Shown here in pieces: positions 45,068 to 55,495 of a stretch of DNA of 64,000 bases. The first letter of the stretch is position 1. Each line of letters begins with the position of its first letter. The notes under the pieces were generated by a model. That model searched no databases, was not told the DNA's origin, and saw only the letters and a program-made list of their open reading frames with translations. Origin of the DNA: Rhynchopus euleeides (Eukaryota > Euglenozoa > Diplonemea > Diplonemida > Diplonemidae); the NCBI GenBank assembly GCA_963210315.1, contig OY723290.1:992001-1056000 (forward strand), in the 5' to 3' direction. Both the position numbers and the translations under genes were made by a program.

Positions 45068-45388
45068 GGTTCCGGACTGGGGTGGCCGGCACGTCCCAGG
45101 CAAGCGTCACTGCCGCAGCCGCCCCCCCCCACCCACCCACCCCCCCCCAAGGGGGGGACCCGCGACAGCAGAACCCAGTCAGTTGGGGGGAAGGCGGGGG
45201 GGGGGGGGGGGTTGTCAGTTGTGAGGGTGAGTTGGGAAGGTCGGCATAGGGGGCAAAGGAGATGTGTGTGTGGCGGTGCCTGAAGTGGTGAGTGGGTGTT
45301 GCAGGTAGTGGAGACTGCAGGGGAGCGCGACGAAGGGTGGAGTCGTGTGGCGTGGTGGTGGCTGGGTGGATGGGGCACTAGGTGGATG

Positions 45389-45453
45389 GGTATCCGTCAG
45401 GTGGATCACCAGGCGGGGAGAGAAAAGGTGTGAGGCGTTTGTTAGGTTGCAAA
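45389..45453. repeat. Fragment of the 5' region of the duplicated gene
   Basis: 'ggtatccgtcaggtgga' through 'gttaggttgcaaac' matches 5959-6034 and 51671-51746, with an 11-base deletion and a few substitutions. It lies about 320 bases 5' of the channel start codon, on the same side relative to the gene as in copies A and B. Confidence 0.8.
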
Positions 45454-45501
45454 CAGAGCATATTATAGGGGGTCTAAACTGAGGCGATCCCTCACATTTA
45501 A

Positions 45502-46880
45502 CCCTTTAAACACCAGGGGGGTCGACTTTATTTTCCGTTTTTGCGACCTTTTCTCATTGAGCCCGAAGCCGCAACCCCGCATTTTTTCATCCGAAAAGTA
45601 GGTAATCGGGTGTATTTTGACTCGCGGAATCCACCATCGCAAGAAATTTTGAAAAATAATGCGAAGAAAAATCCTGAAATGGGACTCCTTTACGCACCCC
45701 CAAAAAGGCCTATTTTCACCCCAAAATTGGGGGTTGATGAGTTTCTCCTGAAAAAATCCGAGGCGGTGGCATGAAATAGCGGAACCAGGGGCAATCTGGG
45801 ACAGAATCAGCCCAGCGGAATCCGAGATACAAAAAAAATCTCAATTTGATGGAGTAGAACACCCCTGGGTGCCAGCCCGCAATGGCAGGTCCCGTTGTGC
45901 CGACCTGCTCAACCACCCTCAAGGGGGTATCTGACGTGTGGAGCGGGTTGAGGACCGGTCATCCGTTTTTTCCAGATCAGCCTCAGTACCCTGGGGGAAT
46001 TTTGAACAGCGGAATCCACGATCGCAAGAGATTCTGAAAAATATTGAACAGAAAATTCCTGAAATGGGGCTCCTTTGCGCGCGTCCTCAAAAACGCCCAA
46101 ATCCCCCTGGAAATCGGGGAGCCGTCTGATATTCCCTGAAAAATGCTGGATGGTATCGAGCTTGGCGCAACCGCAGGCAATATGTGACAGAATCAGCACG
46201 GAAGATTCCGAGACAGCAAAAAAATCGATCAAAATGGTGAAGTGGAGCCCCGGGGTGCCCGTTCCCAATTGCAGGTCACATGAGCACCGACCTGCGGAAA
46301 TGCAAGAAGGGCCGGGGTGTGAGGGGTGGACGGGAATTGAGCGGTCTTGTGTCCAGCCCTCGAATTCCTCCACATCAGTCTCAAGTACCCATAATTTGTG
46401 CAGGGCTCAGTTGCACACTACTGTTTCTGGGTGCTGGCTGGGCGCCGTCGACACTCTCCTGTGGAGGTGGTATTGCCTGTCTTGGAACGGTCCTTCTCAG
46501 GGTGCATCGTTCTTGGCAAGGCCGAGGGAGACACGCATTACAAACGGCAGTCGAACACGTGCCACTGGCATTTGTATTCAAGCGAGGAAGCGGTCGAGGC
46601 CGGTTGTACCTCTGTTCGATGAATACTGGCGAACTGATGGTGGTGCCAAAAACAGGAAAATATAGTGGAAAAAGTGACCAAAAACCGATTTTTGACCAAA
46701 TTCTCCTTCAAACCTAAAACTAGTTCTGCTCCATCTTTCTCGCCGAAACTGGTCGCATTTGATTCCGCTGCTCTGAAAGATTTCACCATAAAAAAATCGG
46801 TGAAAAATTCCACGATCCGACCCCATAGGTGCCCAAGGAATATTATCCCACCCCGTACGGGGTGGTTGGTGCTTAAAGGG
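45502..46880. mobile_element. TTAA-flanked TIR element (piggyBac-like, non-autonomous)
   Basis: The 14-base tips are CCCTTTAAACACCA (left) and the complement CCCTTTAAGCACCA (right). The left flank is TTAA (45498-45501). The right TTAA is restored if the later insertion 46884-47413 and its TA duplication are removed. The TTAA target and CCCTTT tips fit piggyBac-like elements. The interior holds two diverged ~300-base direct repeats (about 45598-45910 and 46000-46300, sharing 'cctgaaatgggRctcctttRcgc'). No transposase was recognised. Confidence 0.7.
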
Positions 46881-46883
46881 TTA

Positions 46884-47413
46884 CAGGGGGGGGGCGAATA
46901 GTATTACCTAGTTGAATAGTATTACGGTGCCAAATAGTATTACTTTTTTTTCGGGAGCTCTGGGGCACGTTTTTGGTGACCCTAAGTACGGGGTGCAGAT
47001 AGGCACCCCATGTCCAAAATGACCCCACCACGATCCGCACAGATTCCAAACGTTCAAACGAACGGTGTTTTGGCAAATCTGTGAGGGGGGTCAGGCTGGG
47101 TGGGTGGTATGGGTGGGCAAGCTGCCTCCCAGTCACCTTTTCCCTTCACAAGTGCCTGAACCCGACCCGCATTTCCTGGGTGAAGCTTGTCACTTGAGCC
47201 ACCAAAATGACCCCACTACGATCCGCACGGATCCCGAAAAGTGCAATAGAACGGGAGACCCCTCGAAACGCCCCTTTTCACGAATTTTGGAGTAGTACTA
47301 CTACGTAATACTATTTGGCCACCCCCGAAAATATACCTTTTTTGGGGGGGGTCAAATATACAGGTTGGTTCGCCGAATAGTATTACGTAGTAATACTATT
47401 CGCCCCCCCCCTG
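46884..47413. mobile_element. 530-bp TIR element, CAGGGGGGGGCGAATAG tips, TA duplication
   Basis: The inverted tips CAGGGGGGGGCGAATAGTAT match over about 24 bases. The flanking TA lies at 46882-46883 and 47414-47415. Subterminal 'gaatagtattac' repeats occur on both sides. The G-run tip and repeats match the design of 26827-27541, so the two form a family. Inserted into the right TTAA of the neighbouring element. Confidence 0.75.
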
Positions 47414-47597
47414 TAAGGAAAAAAAAAGATTTCCGGAAAAAATCCGGGGTGGTGGAAAACTGGTGGCGGCTGGGTAGCCTCGCAGATGAGAGTGGACTCA
47501 TGTCCGGTCAGACTGCGAGCAACTTACCCGACCGTTTTTCTGTCCAGTTTCTTTGTCAAACCCCGAGAAAACGCAGGTCGCGAAGGGACGGACGTTC

Positions 47598-48024
47598 ACT
47601 ACCGTGGCCTCCGGCGGCTGGGGGGCTCCGCCCCCCAGACCCCCCTGTGCTGTCTGCCTGTCTTATATCCAACACCCTTTGGGGTCAATTGATGGAATAC
47701 AGACCACCCCTGGGAGGATGCAGGCAGCTCACAGAATCGTACGGTTACAAGGAACAGATGCTCACTACCGTGGCCTCCGGCGGCTGGGGGGCTCCGCCCC
47801 CCAGACCCCCCTGTGCTGTATACCTGTCTTGGATCAAACCCTTTGGGGTCCCGTCAGGGAATGGGATGCAGCCCACCCTGTGTAGCCCCTGGAGGACACA
47901 GCCAGCTCATGCAGAATCTGTACCCACGGAAGGAACAGCCCGGAATCTGTACGCCCGGAAGAAACAGATGTTCACTACCGTGGCCTCCGGCGGCTGGGGG
48001 GCTCCGCCCCCCAGACCCCCCTGT
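47598..48024 (+). repeat. Three G/C-hairpin repeats
   Basis: Copies at 47598-47649, 47763-47814 and 47973-48024 share 'cactaccgtggcctccggcg' and a hairpin core GGGGGGCTCCGCCCCCC. Their downstream flanks are also related. An inverted copy is at 53350-53399. Confidence 0.85.
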
Positions 48025-48270
48025 GGCATGTGCATGTATTGTATCCAAGTCCTTGCGCGCCCGGGTCTGCGGCAGATCGGTCCCGAGATCCATTTTTTGG
48101 ACTAACCTCCGGCACCCGAGGCTGGACCCGAGCACGGATCCCTGAGAGAGGAACCGGGAGGTGACCCATTCACCACAAGACTCGCTTGCCAGGGGGTCCG
48201 CCAAAAAATCGGGGAACGCCTCACATTTAAGCCCAAATGAGCGTAGATTTCGCCCCTATAAAATGCCCTG

Positions 48271-51200
48271 GTTGCAAACCATGCTGAACAAAAACAAAAC
48301 TCTTGCCCATGGCAATGCCACAGCCTCTCACTGGGGGTCTGGTGGTCTGCTCCCCCACTGTACCAGGAGGGCAACCGTGGAGTATATCCGGTTGGCGTGG
48401 TGTTGCCTTGTATCACCGCTTCCCCTTCTCCGCTGGGGTGCAGAGTGGCAGGAGTGCTGTCTGGGCTCGCGGGAGTTGTCTGAAGGCACAGAGTGTGGTG
48501 CCAGCAGGGCTGTGTGCGTCCTGTCCTGATCAAAACAAAGGGAGAAGCTGTGCGCCGCTCTGCTACACACCATTTCAGAAAGCGGTTAGAAAGAATGTGC
48601 TCATGGTCGGAGACTCACTCTGGTGCCAGCACTGACAGGGGTATGTTGTCATCCTGCAATGGCAAAGCCACGTGCTGTCTTGCACAGCACACCACATGCT
48701 ACTCTTCACATCACACGCAGTCAGAGGTGTCCTAAGGTTATTTGTTGCCTATTCGGGCATCGCCACAAGGGCTCCGACTGGGGCGGCATTTTGTATAAGA
48801 GTCATCATTCGTGCGGTTCGTTTGTGTCTCGCACTCCAAACACAGCCAGCTCTCACACACTGCACAACACAGACAGCACGTGGCTGTGTGGCTATCAGGG
48901 GGTTGAACTTCTGAATACAACATGAATTATCAGCGGCACGAGGCCTCGTTTCGTCAGAGGTGATGTGTTGTGTTGTCATCCTGTCGCGGAATATTCAATC
49001 CAAATCAGAACACGAACACAAACAGTACAGGACTTGCTTCTCTCTCTCTCTGTGTGCGTCAGCTAGGGGCGAAAGAAAGACAACCCTCATGTCCTGCGTG
49101 CAGGTATCGAGGCGCAGTTTGCGGTTCTGCGGTGTGTGTTGTGTCATCATGCACATCCCGCCTTGCTTGTGTCCACACATTGCTGTGACGTGGTGATGTT
49201 GTTACTGGTCTTGTTGTTGTTGCAGTTGCATATCGACTCAGACCTGTTGAGTTTGACATTATGATTTCAGGCCGCACCGACGGTGCCGTGACTGGTGGCA
49301 GCACTCTGGCCGAAGTATGTGTGTTGTGCATCATGTCGTTGCAAAAACCTCCCTGCACAAATGCAACACTGTGCACCGCTTCCCTCCGCTGGGATGCGGG
49401 ATGGCAGGAGTGCTGTCTGGGCTCGCGGGAGTTGTCTGAAGGCACAGAGTGTGGTGCCAGCAGGGCTGTGTGCGTCCTGTCCGGTGATGTACGAACCTGT
49501 CCTGTCACAAGGTAAACAAAGACGTGCAGCTCTCCCACAACCGGGAATACTACCTGTGGCCAGAAGAGGCACACGGCAGCTACTAAGGCGTGGTGCCGCA
49601 CCTCACTTCGTCTGGCAGACACAACGCTGCCTCTCACCGGGGGTCTGGTGGTCTGCTCCCCCACTGTACCAGGAGGGCAACCGTGGAGTATATCCGGTTG
49701 GCGTCTTGACCTGCACCATCTCACACCGACCAAAGGGCCCTCAGGGCACAAGGCAGCACAAGCTCTGTTGGGCTGAGTTCCACACAAGACAGGGGTGGAG
49801 GGGGTGGAGGGGGTGGGGGCAGGGGACGCCTGCTGCAGTCACTTCTTCGCTTGGTATGGTCCACCACAAGGCAGAGTTGATTGTGCGCACGAGCGGCAGT
49901 GTTGTAGCCCCTGAGGAGGGGCGGTATCGTTTGTGGTCCTCTTCCGAAATCACACTGCGCGCTGTGGGCCCCCATTTACTCTTTGCTTGAGGCGGCTCTT
50001 ATGCTTGAGGCAACATCTTCGATTCATGTGCGTTCATGGGAAAACGAAACGGATAAAAGAAATAGAACACTTTCGCCACGTGCCCTCAACACTTCGACAC
50101 GGCGGAACGTTGGGTCTGCGAGAGACTGGGTAGGTTGGTGCACTGGAGGAGAAACCAGCGACACCGGAGAAGAAAGGAGACAGCGGCTAAGCATGCACAA
50201 GTGTGCAGAGCCACCGGTTCCGGTCCGGGAACTGCAAAAAAGGACAGATCCGGGATACTTTTTCTTGAGCGCACTCCTGTGCCAAAGGCTGCGGAAGCCC
50301 TGTGAGGTGATGTGAAGGTGTGATCATCACATGGTTTTGTCATTTCGTCATTACATGTGCTTCAGTGGTACGATTTCCTTCGTTACTTCGCGACTTCGTC
50401 GCTCGTAACTGGTAAACATATATAAAAAGCTAAGACAGCCATGAGGACGCAGTACATGCGTGGAAAACCATCTGTGCCCCTGCTGGATCGTGAAGTGACA
50501 GCAAACGAGACAACAAACAAAATACTGCCGAAAGTTGTTTTGTTGGAACGCAGACCCCACTCTTTGTGTACACCACTCCCCAACCTGATGAAGTGGTGTG
50601 AGTGGGGTCGCAAGATCCAGCTAAAGGCACAGAAAGGTTCCCCAGTTGGCTACACCGAACAAACAACAATTAAGACATGCGTGGACATGTCTGAGGGTGG
50701 GTCCTCCACCGACCTGTCGGACCTGATGCAGATCCATCAAAGGGTGAAGTCACTCATCAGATCCGTCCGTCCCGTCATCAGAGAGGCCGTCGGAGGAGCC
50801 GGTACACGAGGAGGCGGGTGAGCCCACGGCACCACTGCAAGTGTTCCCCTCAGGGTAGGGGTTGTACCTCCATTCGTTCTTCTGGGCCGTGGTGTAAAGC
50901 CGCTGCATGGGTGGGGGTTTGCACAGCAGGGCCGGATCGACAGAGCTGCATGTGGATGTGGCGGTGCTGTCCTTGCTGTCCTGGCTGGCGGTGTCCCTGT
51001 TGCTCTGCTTCTTCTTCTTGGTCTGCTTCTCAGCCTTCTGCAGGCACGCCAGAAGCACGCCTTCATAAACCACGCCATTCAGGGTGCTGAAGCCGCGGTA
51101 CACCTTGTCGGCGTTGGGAGAGGAATAGCAGTCCACGTTGAAGCCATCCCCAGTCGGATACACACCGGGCTCCTTGACACCCAGTTTAATTGCCTTTTGC

Positions 51201-51861
51201 TTGAGCATCTTCTTCACAGCACCCCTGTTCTCGTTGTTGGGCTCAGCACGACCGATAGGAAACACATTCACATGCACAGTGGCCTTGCTTGCGCGCCGGC
51301 TGTCCTCTGCGACAACGTAGCCCTTCGGGTATGTTTTGAACACACGCACAGCAGAGCCGAACTCAGCCTTCAGGCGCTGCAGCAGCTGCTGCACAGCCCC
51401 ACCGGGCACCATCATCACAGGGTCCATCCCTCCACGCTTGTTGTTACCAATCGTCTTGTGCAGGATGACGAGCGCCCCGCTGCGCAGTGCAACCTCTGCG
51501 ATGGTGTTGATGTTGAAGGTCTCACGCGGGAAGCCCGTCAGCCGCGTTGCCTCATAACTGTGAGTCGCAGGCAGCTCCTCTGCTTCGATAGTGGTCATGT
51601 AAGCGGTGCCGGGCATGGTAGGCTTGGTGTGTGTTTCCTGTGCTGGTGGTGGGTGTCGTTTTGTTGTTGGGTATCCGTCAGGTGGAGCACCAGGCGGGGA
51701 GAGAACCGGTGTGAGGCGCTTGAGTGCGGTTGTTAGGTTGCAAACCATGCTGAACAAAAACAAAACTCTTGCCCATGGCAATGCCACAGCCTCTCACCGG
51801 GGGTCTGGTGGTCTGCTCCCCCACTGTACCAGGAGGGCAACCGTGGAGTATATCCGGTTGG
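48271..51861. repeat. Segmental duplication, copy B, with preceding gene-flank fragment
   Basis: 48271-48326 is the 5' flank of the duplicated gene joined directly to module c (48327-48395), as at the far end of each unit. Modules d (48448-48528), e (48569-48682), b' (about 48711-48813), d (49404-49484), c-y (49633-49876) and c (51793-51861) follow, collinear with copy A. The head-to-tail junction implies that a further unit once lay to the left. Confidence 0.9.
50750..51616 (-). CDS. Protein of unknown function, copy B (288 residues)
   Basis: Nearly identical to the gene at 5035-5904. Visible changes include EQLPET to EELPAT, NIKT to NINT, NNNRGG to NNKRGG, FPVGR to FPIGR, PLPMQ to PPPMQ and one lysine fewer. 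The frame is intact. The same upstream in-frame ATG (51748) is present. Because the changes are few and none breaks the frame, either the duplication is recent or the protein is constrained. No family recognised. The flanking sequence is duplicated as well, so both copies probably share regulation. Confidence 0.6.
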   Translation of the reverse strand: MPGTAYMTTIEAEELPATHSYEATRLTGFPRETFNINTIAEVALRSGALVILHKTIGNNKRGGMDPVMMVPGGAVQQLLQRLKAEFGSAVRVFKTYPKGYVVAEDSRRASKATVHVNVFPIGRAEPNNENRGAVKKMLKQKAIKLGVKEPGVYPTGDGFNVDCYSSPNADKVYRGFSTLNGVVYEGVLLACLQKAEKQTKKKKQSNRDTASQDSKDSTATSTCSSVDPALLCKPPPMQRLYTTAQKNEWRYNPYPEGNTCSGAVGSPASSCTGSSDGLSDDGTDGSDE

Positions 51862-51972
51862 TGTGGTGTTGGCGAAACTCGTGAGACTGTACATCAGTCT
51901 CACGAGTGTGAGTGAGTAAGATGCCGTGACGACAACTCGTAGTGCGGCTGTGCCACACAGTCTCGGTCGGGA

Positions 51973-52036
51973 TGAAAAGCGCCCTCCAAGGCACAAGCAG
52001 CCTTGAGGGTGGTATCACTACGCTTGGTGTGCTGCT
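51973..52036 (+). repeat. Module f, second copy
   Basis: Matches 13822-13882, including the CCTCCAAGGC/GCCTTGAGG hairpin. Confidence 0.75.
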
Positions 52037-53349
52037 CATCCAGGATAGGCTACACTGACACCAACGAACTCAAAGGAATCAACTGTGCGGGGGTCGGGGG
52101 CCATCTGACGCGTGCAGTACCTCTTTTTGTTTTGTTCTTTTGGGGAATATCCTCTTGTTTCCGACATCCTGCTTTTGGGCACGGAAACGCGGCAAACCTT
52201 GCTGTACGACTGCCCTGCCCATTCCATTCATAGTGCTTGGGTGGGGGGGGTGGGTGGGCGAGGAGCGAGGTCGAGCCACCCAACTCCCTGTGGCTGGTCC
52301 CTCACCACTCGGCTCCACCTTTCTCCAATGTGCCATCCGACATGTTGATGGATTTGCAGGGCAACCACTCCCTTTCCCTGCCCCCTTGCAGAATCCCACA
52401 CCGATCCCCGCTGGTTTTCCTGACCACCCCTCCGAGCTGTACAGTGCAGTCAGGAACATACTTGGGGACGGAGGGCTGACCCACCTGACCAAGACAGGGC
52501 CACAGTCCCCTTCCCCCACACACGATGGGTTGTCACTGCTGTCCCTCTCCCCCCACCTCCCCCAGACGTGGACGCCTCTCCGCCAGCTCTCAGCCCCACA
52601 GTCTGTTGGTGGGGAGGAAAGGGGGTGGGGGGTGTGGTACGTGGCGGTGGGGTGCGCCCTTATTGTGCAAAGGCCACCCTTTTACCCTCGGAGCTTTGGG
52701 CTCTTTTTTGGACGCTTTGGACTCTCGTCTCAATGCAGAGGGTGAACAAAGAACACACGCACACCCTTCGGCCAGCCCGTCCTCCCGACGTCCTCCTGTG
52801 TTATTTCCACCACCATTGCTGTTGTTTCACGGCCTGTGTAAGCTGACTTGATATTTTCGTTAGAAGACAGCTCAGCCGAGGCAGGGTCACAAAAAAAGAA
52901 GGGGTGGGGCGGGGCGGGGGGGGGAAAGGCAGAATGGGATCGCATTCAGCATCCGCAACTGTCCTGCGACAGAATCTGTTACCGCATATTTGGTTTACAT
53001 ACTCTCTTCTGCACTTCAACAGCTAGGCAGGCTGAAAGAATTGGTAGGGTTTGTGGCGATGGGGATGATCTTATTGATTGGGGATAATCTTTTTTTTTTT
53101 GAAAAGGTGTGTTTCAGGGTATAAGATAGACTTTTTTTCTGGCGCCGTTTTCCGGTTTTTCTGGTTTTGAAAATTTTTCGCGCGCGCCTTCGGCGCGCGC
53201 GACCCGCGCAAACCCTCCCAGAATCTGAGAGGGCCCGGTGCCTGCGCGCGTCCTGTCGTACTGAGGCTGCTTGGTGGGGCAGCCGCAGCAGCTGCTTTGA
53301 AAGTTTGGACTCTCGGCCAAAAAACCGGTCTGGTGCAATTTTTTTACGC
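52037..53349. other. Non-coding, nothing recognised
   Basis: 1.3 kb of GC-rich DNA with open frames of no recognisable composition. A palindrome-like 'cgcgcgccttcggcgcgcg' occurs at about 53180-53200. Confidence 0.45.
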
Positions 53350-53399
53350 AGGGGGGTCTGGGGGGCGGAGCCCCCCAGCCGCCGGAGGCCACGGTAGTG
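53350..53399 (-). repeat. Inverted copy of the G/C-hairpin repeat
   Basis: Reverse complement of the 47.6-48.0 kb repeats, including the GGGGGGCTCCGCCCCCC core and preceding 'ggaacagatg' phrase. Confidence 0.85.
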
Positions 53400-53822
53400 A
53401 TCATCTGTTCCCTACAGTCTGGATTCGCTTGTAAGTAGGAAGGCTTCGCTGTATCGCAGCCCGGCCAGCAGGAGATCACTGGTCCTTGAGGGTTCAACCT
53501 TCAGGGTGGAGGAGGACGGGGGAGCGACCACTCGTGACAGGTGTGCGTTGTGGGTGGAGTGGGTGCACGACAGAATGGCCAAAGGGTCCACGAGATCTCT
53601 GCACACATTCCGTTATCGAGGAAATGGGCACCTAGCTGTGACGACAGGCAACAAACAAATCTCATCTGTTAGTTGCCCCCAATAGGCTTGGCGACCTTCA
53701 AGATTGCTTGAAAGTCGTTCGTGTTCTCGTCTCAGCCCTCCAGACAAGCAGATCTGTCTCGAGTTGGTGGGCTGTCGCCATGTATTCGATGGCACCGAGT
53801 GACGCTGCACAGAGGCAGACGA

Positions 53823-53998
53823 CACGGTGAACTCCAGCGGAGGTTACCCTACCTCCGCTGGAGTACACCGTGTGTCTCCCATGAGTCTCAACTAGCGGGA
53901 GTCGTAAATTAGCTGGAAAATAGACTCCCGTCTCCAGTACAGACTGCAGTCTTAGACTCCCTCTTAGACACTCGCTAGGGTGGCTGGAGTCCACCATG
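53823..53998. mobile_element. Small TIR element, CACGGTGAACTCCAGC tip
   Basis: The left tip CACGGTGAACTCCAGC pairs with an inner copy ending about 53873 and, more loosely, with an outer copy (GCTGGAGTCCACCATGTG) at about 53981-53998. Related to 55055-55199. Boundaries are approximate. Confidence 0.5.
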
Positions 53999-55052
53999 TG
54001 TGCACCTTCAAAACAGAAGAGGCCTGCATGACGAGGGCATCACCACCCACCGGGCCCCACCGGGCCACCCGCTAGGTCCATTTTTTCTTCTCCGCTTCTC
54101 TGCCTTCTTTGGACTATTTGAGCTCTGTGCGGATCACGATGGGGTCACTTTCTATTTTTTTATGGCGTTTTTTCTGACTGTTTTACTGTCCCAAAGTCAC
54201 AAAAAAAACCGCCAAAAATGAGATCGACCTTTTTTTTTTTCCAGAAAACCGGGAACCGGGAAACCCTGGTTTTGAAAACCGGAAAACCAGACCTATCTTA
54301 TCCCCTGGTGTGTTTGGCCTGTTTTTTTCCTTGTCTTCAGAGAAATATATGCGAAGAAAGCAGAGAAGAGATAGATGGAGAGAGAGTCTTTTTTTGCAGC
54401 TGATTGGTGTGTGGGGGCAGTCTCCGCGGTGTAGACGGTCCACCCCTGCGTGCGCAGTGCAGATGTGATTGATGTGACACACAAAAACAATTCTCTTCAC
54501 AAAAGCTTCGCTGTTGCGTCCAAGAGAGTGTGTGAGGAGTACAATCGACAAGCTTCACAATTTAAACAGAGGGGATGGCCACAGCGGGTAGAGGGGAAAA
54601 CAAAACGGAACAGGAAAAAAATCAGCGTCCAACAACGGCCCCAAAAAAAATCAGCAGCCTCGCGATGAATCGAACATGAGGGCACCACATACACCCCGCC
54701 TCTATACCAGGGGTTTTTTGAGTGACACAAAAGTGACGTAGCACAACAGACCCTCTAAACAGCCACGAATTAAAAGATGTGCACCTCTAGCGCGCCCCTC
54801 TCTTTGAATTTCATCGGCTCTGTATTCGGATCGTTTGACGACAACAGACAACAAGCTCACAGCCTTCGATACGGAATATGGGATCATGATACGCTTGCAA
54901 ACACTCGCACACGTCTGAATGGGAACCGTGATCTGTAATTGTTTGTGTCACCAACTGCAGGATGTGGGAGGGGTGAGGCAGGCAGGTATTTGCGTCTCGG
55001 TGGCCTTGGAGGGAAGTGCATCTAAGTCAGCTTCAAAAATGCTCGAAAAGCG
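53999..55052. other. Non-coding, A/T-homopolymer-rich
   Basis: No gene recognised. T-rich runs are frequent around 54080-54330. Confidence 0.45.
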
Positions 55053-55054
55053 TA

Positions 55055-55199
55055 CACGGTGGACTCCCACCCCCTGGAGCGGGGGTCTGGGGCGGGGGTC
55101 TGGGCGAGTGGGGGTCTGGACCCCCGCTCGCGGGGGTCTGGACCCCCGATATTCCGATATCCCAAAAAGGTGCACCCTGACGTGTGGGAGTCCACCGTG
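55055..55199. mobile_element. 145-bp MITE, CACGGTGGACTCCCAC tips, TA duplication
   Basis: Perfect 16-base inverted tips. TA flanks at 55053-55054 and 55200-55201. The centre consists of repeated 'gggggtctgg' units. Non-coding. Confidence 0.8.
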
Positions 55200-55495
55200 T
55201 AAGGAAACGTACGCCCCCCCCCCCCCTGATAAACAACCGGGCCAAATCTTCACCTTGTTCCCCATGGTTTGAAACGGCGACAATATTGTACGCAGGCACA
55301 AGATGGGTGAAGAAGGGAGAAAGCCGCACGCAACAACATTTCTCTCTCCCGGACCAACAGGTCTGGGGGAGCGAACTAAGGGAGGCAAACCAACAGACGT
55401 TGACGTTTGTTTTCAGATGACAGTTTGTGCGTGTTCACTTTTGTGTGGTATACCCGATCGACTTATCTGACCCTCCCGGGACGACGAGGCAGCCG

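Noticed and set aside
54650-54730. Minus-strand 'tgttcgattc' loop as a tRNA T-arm
   Set aside because: The T-stem pairs poorly and no upstream half is present.
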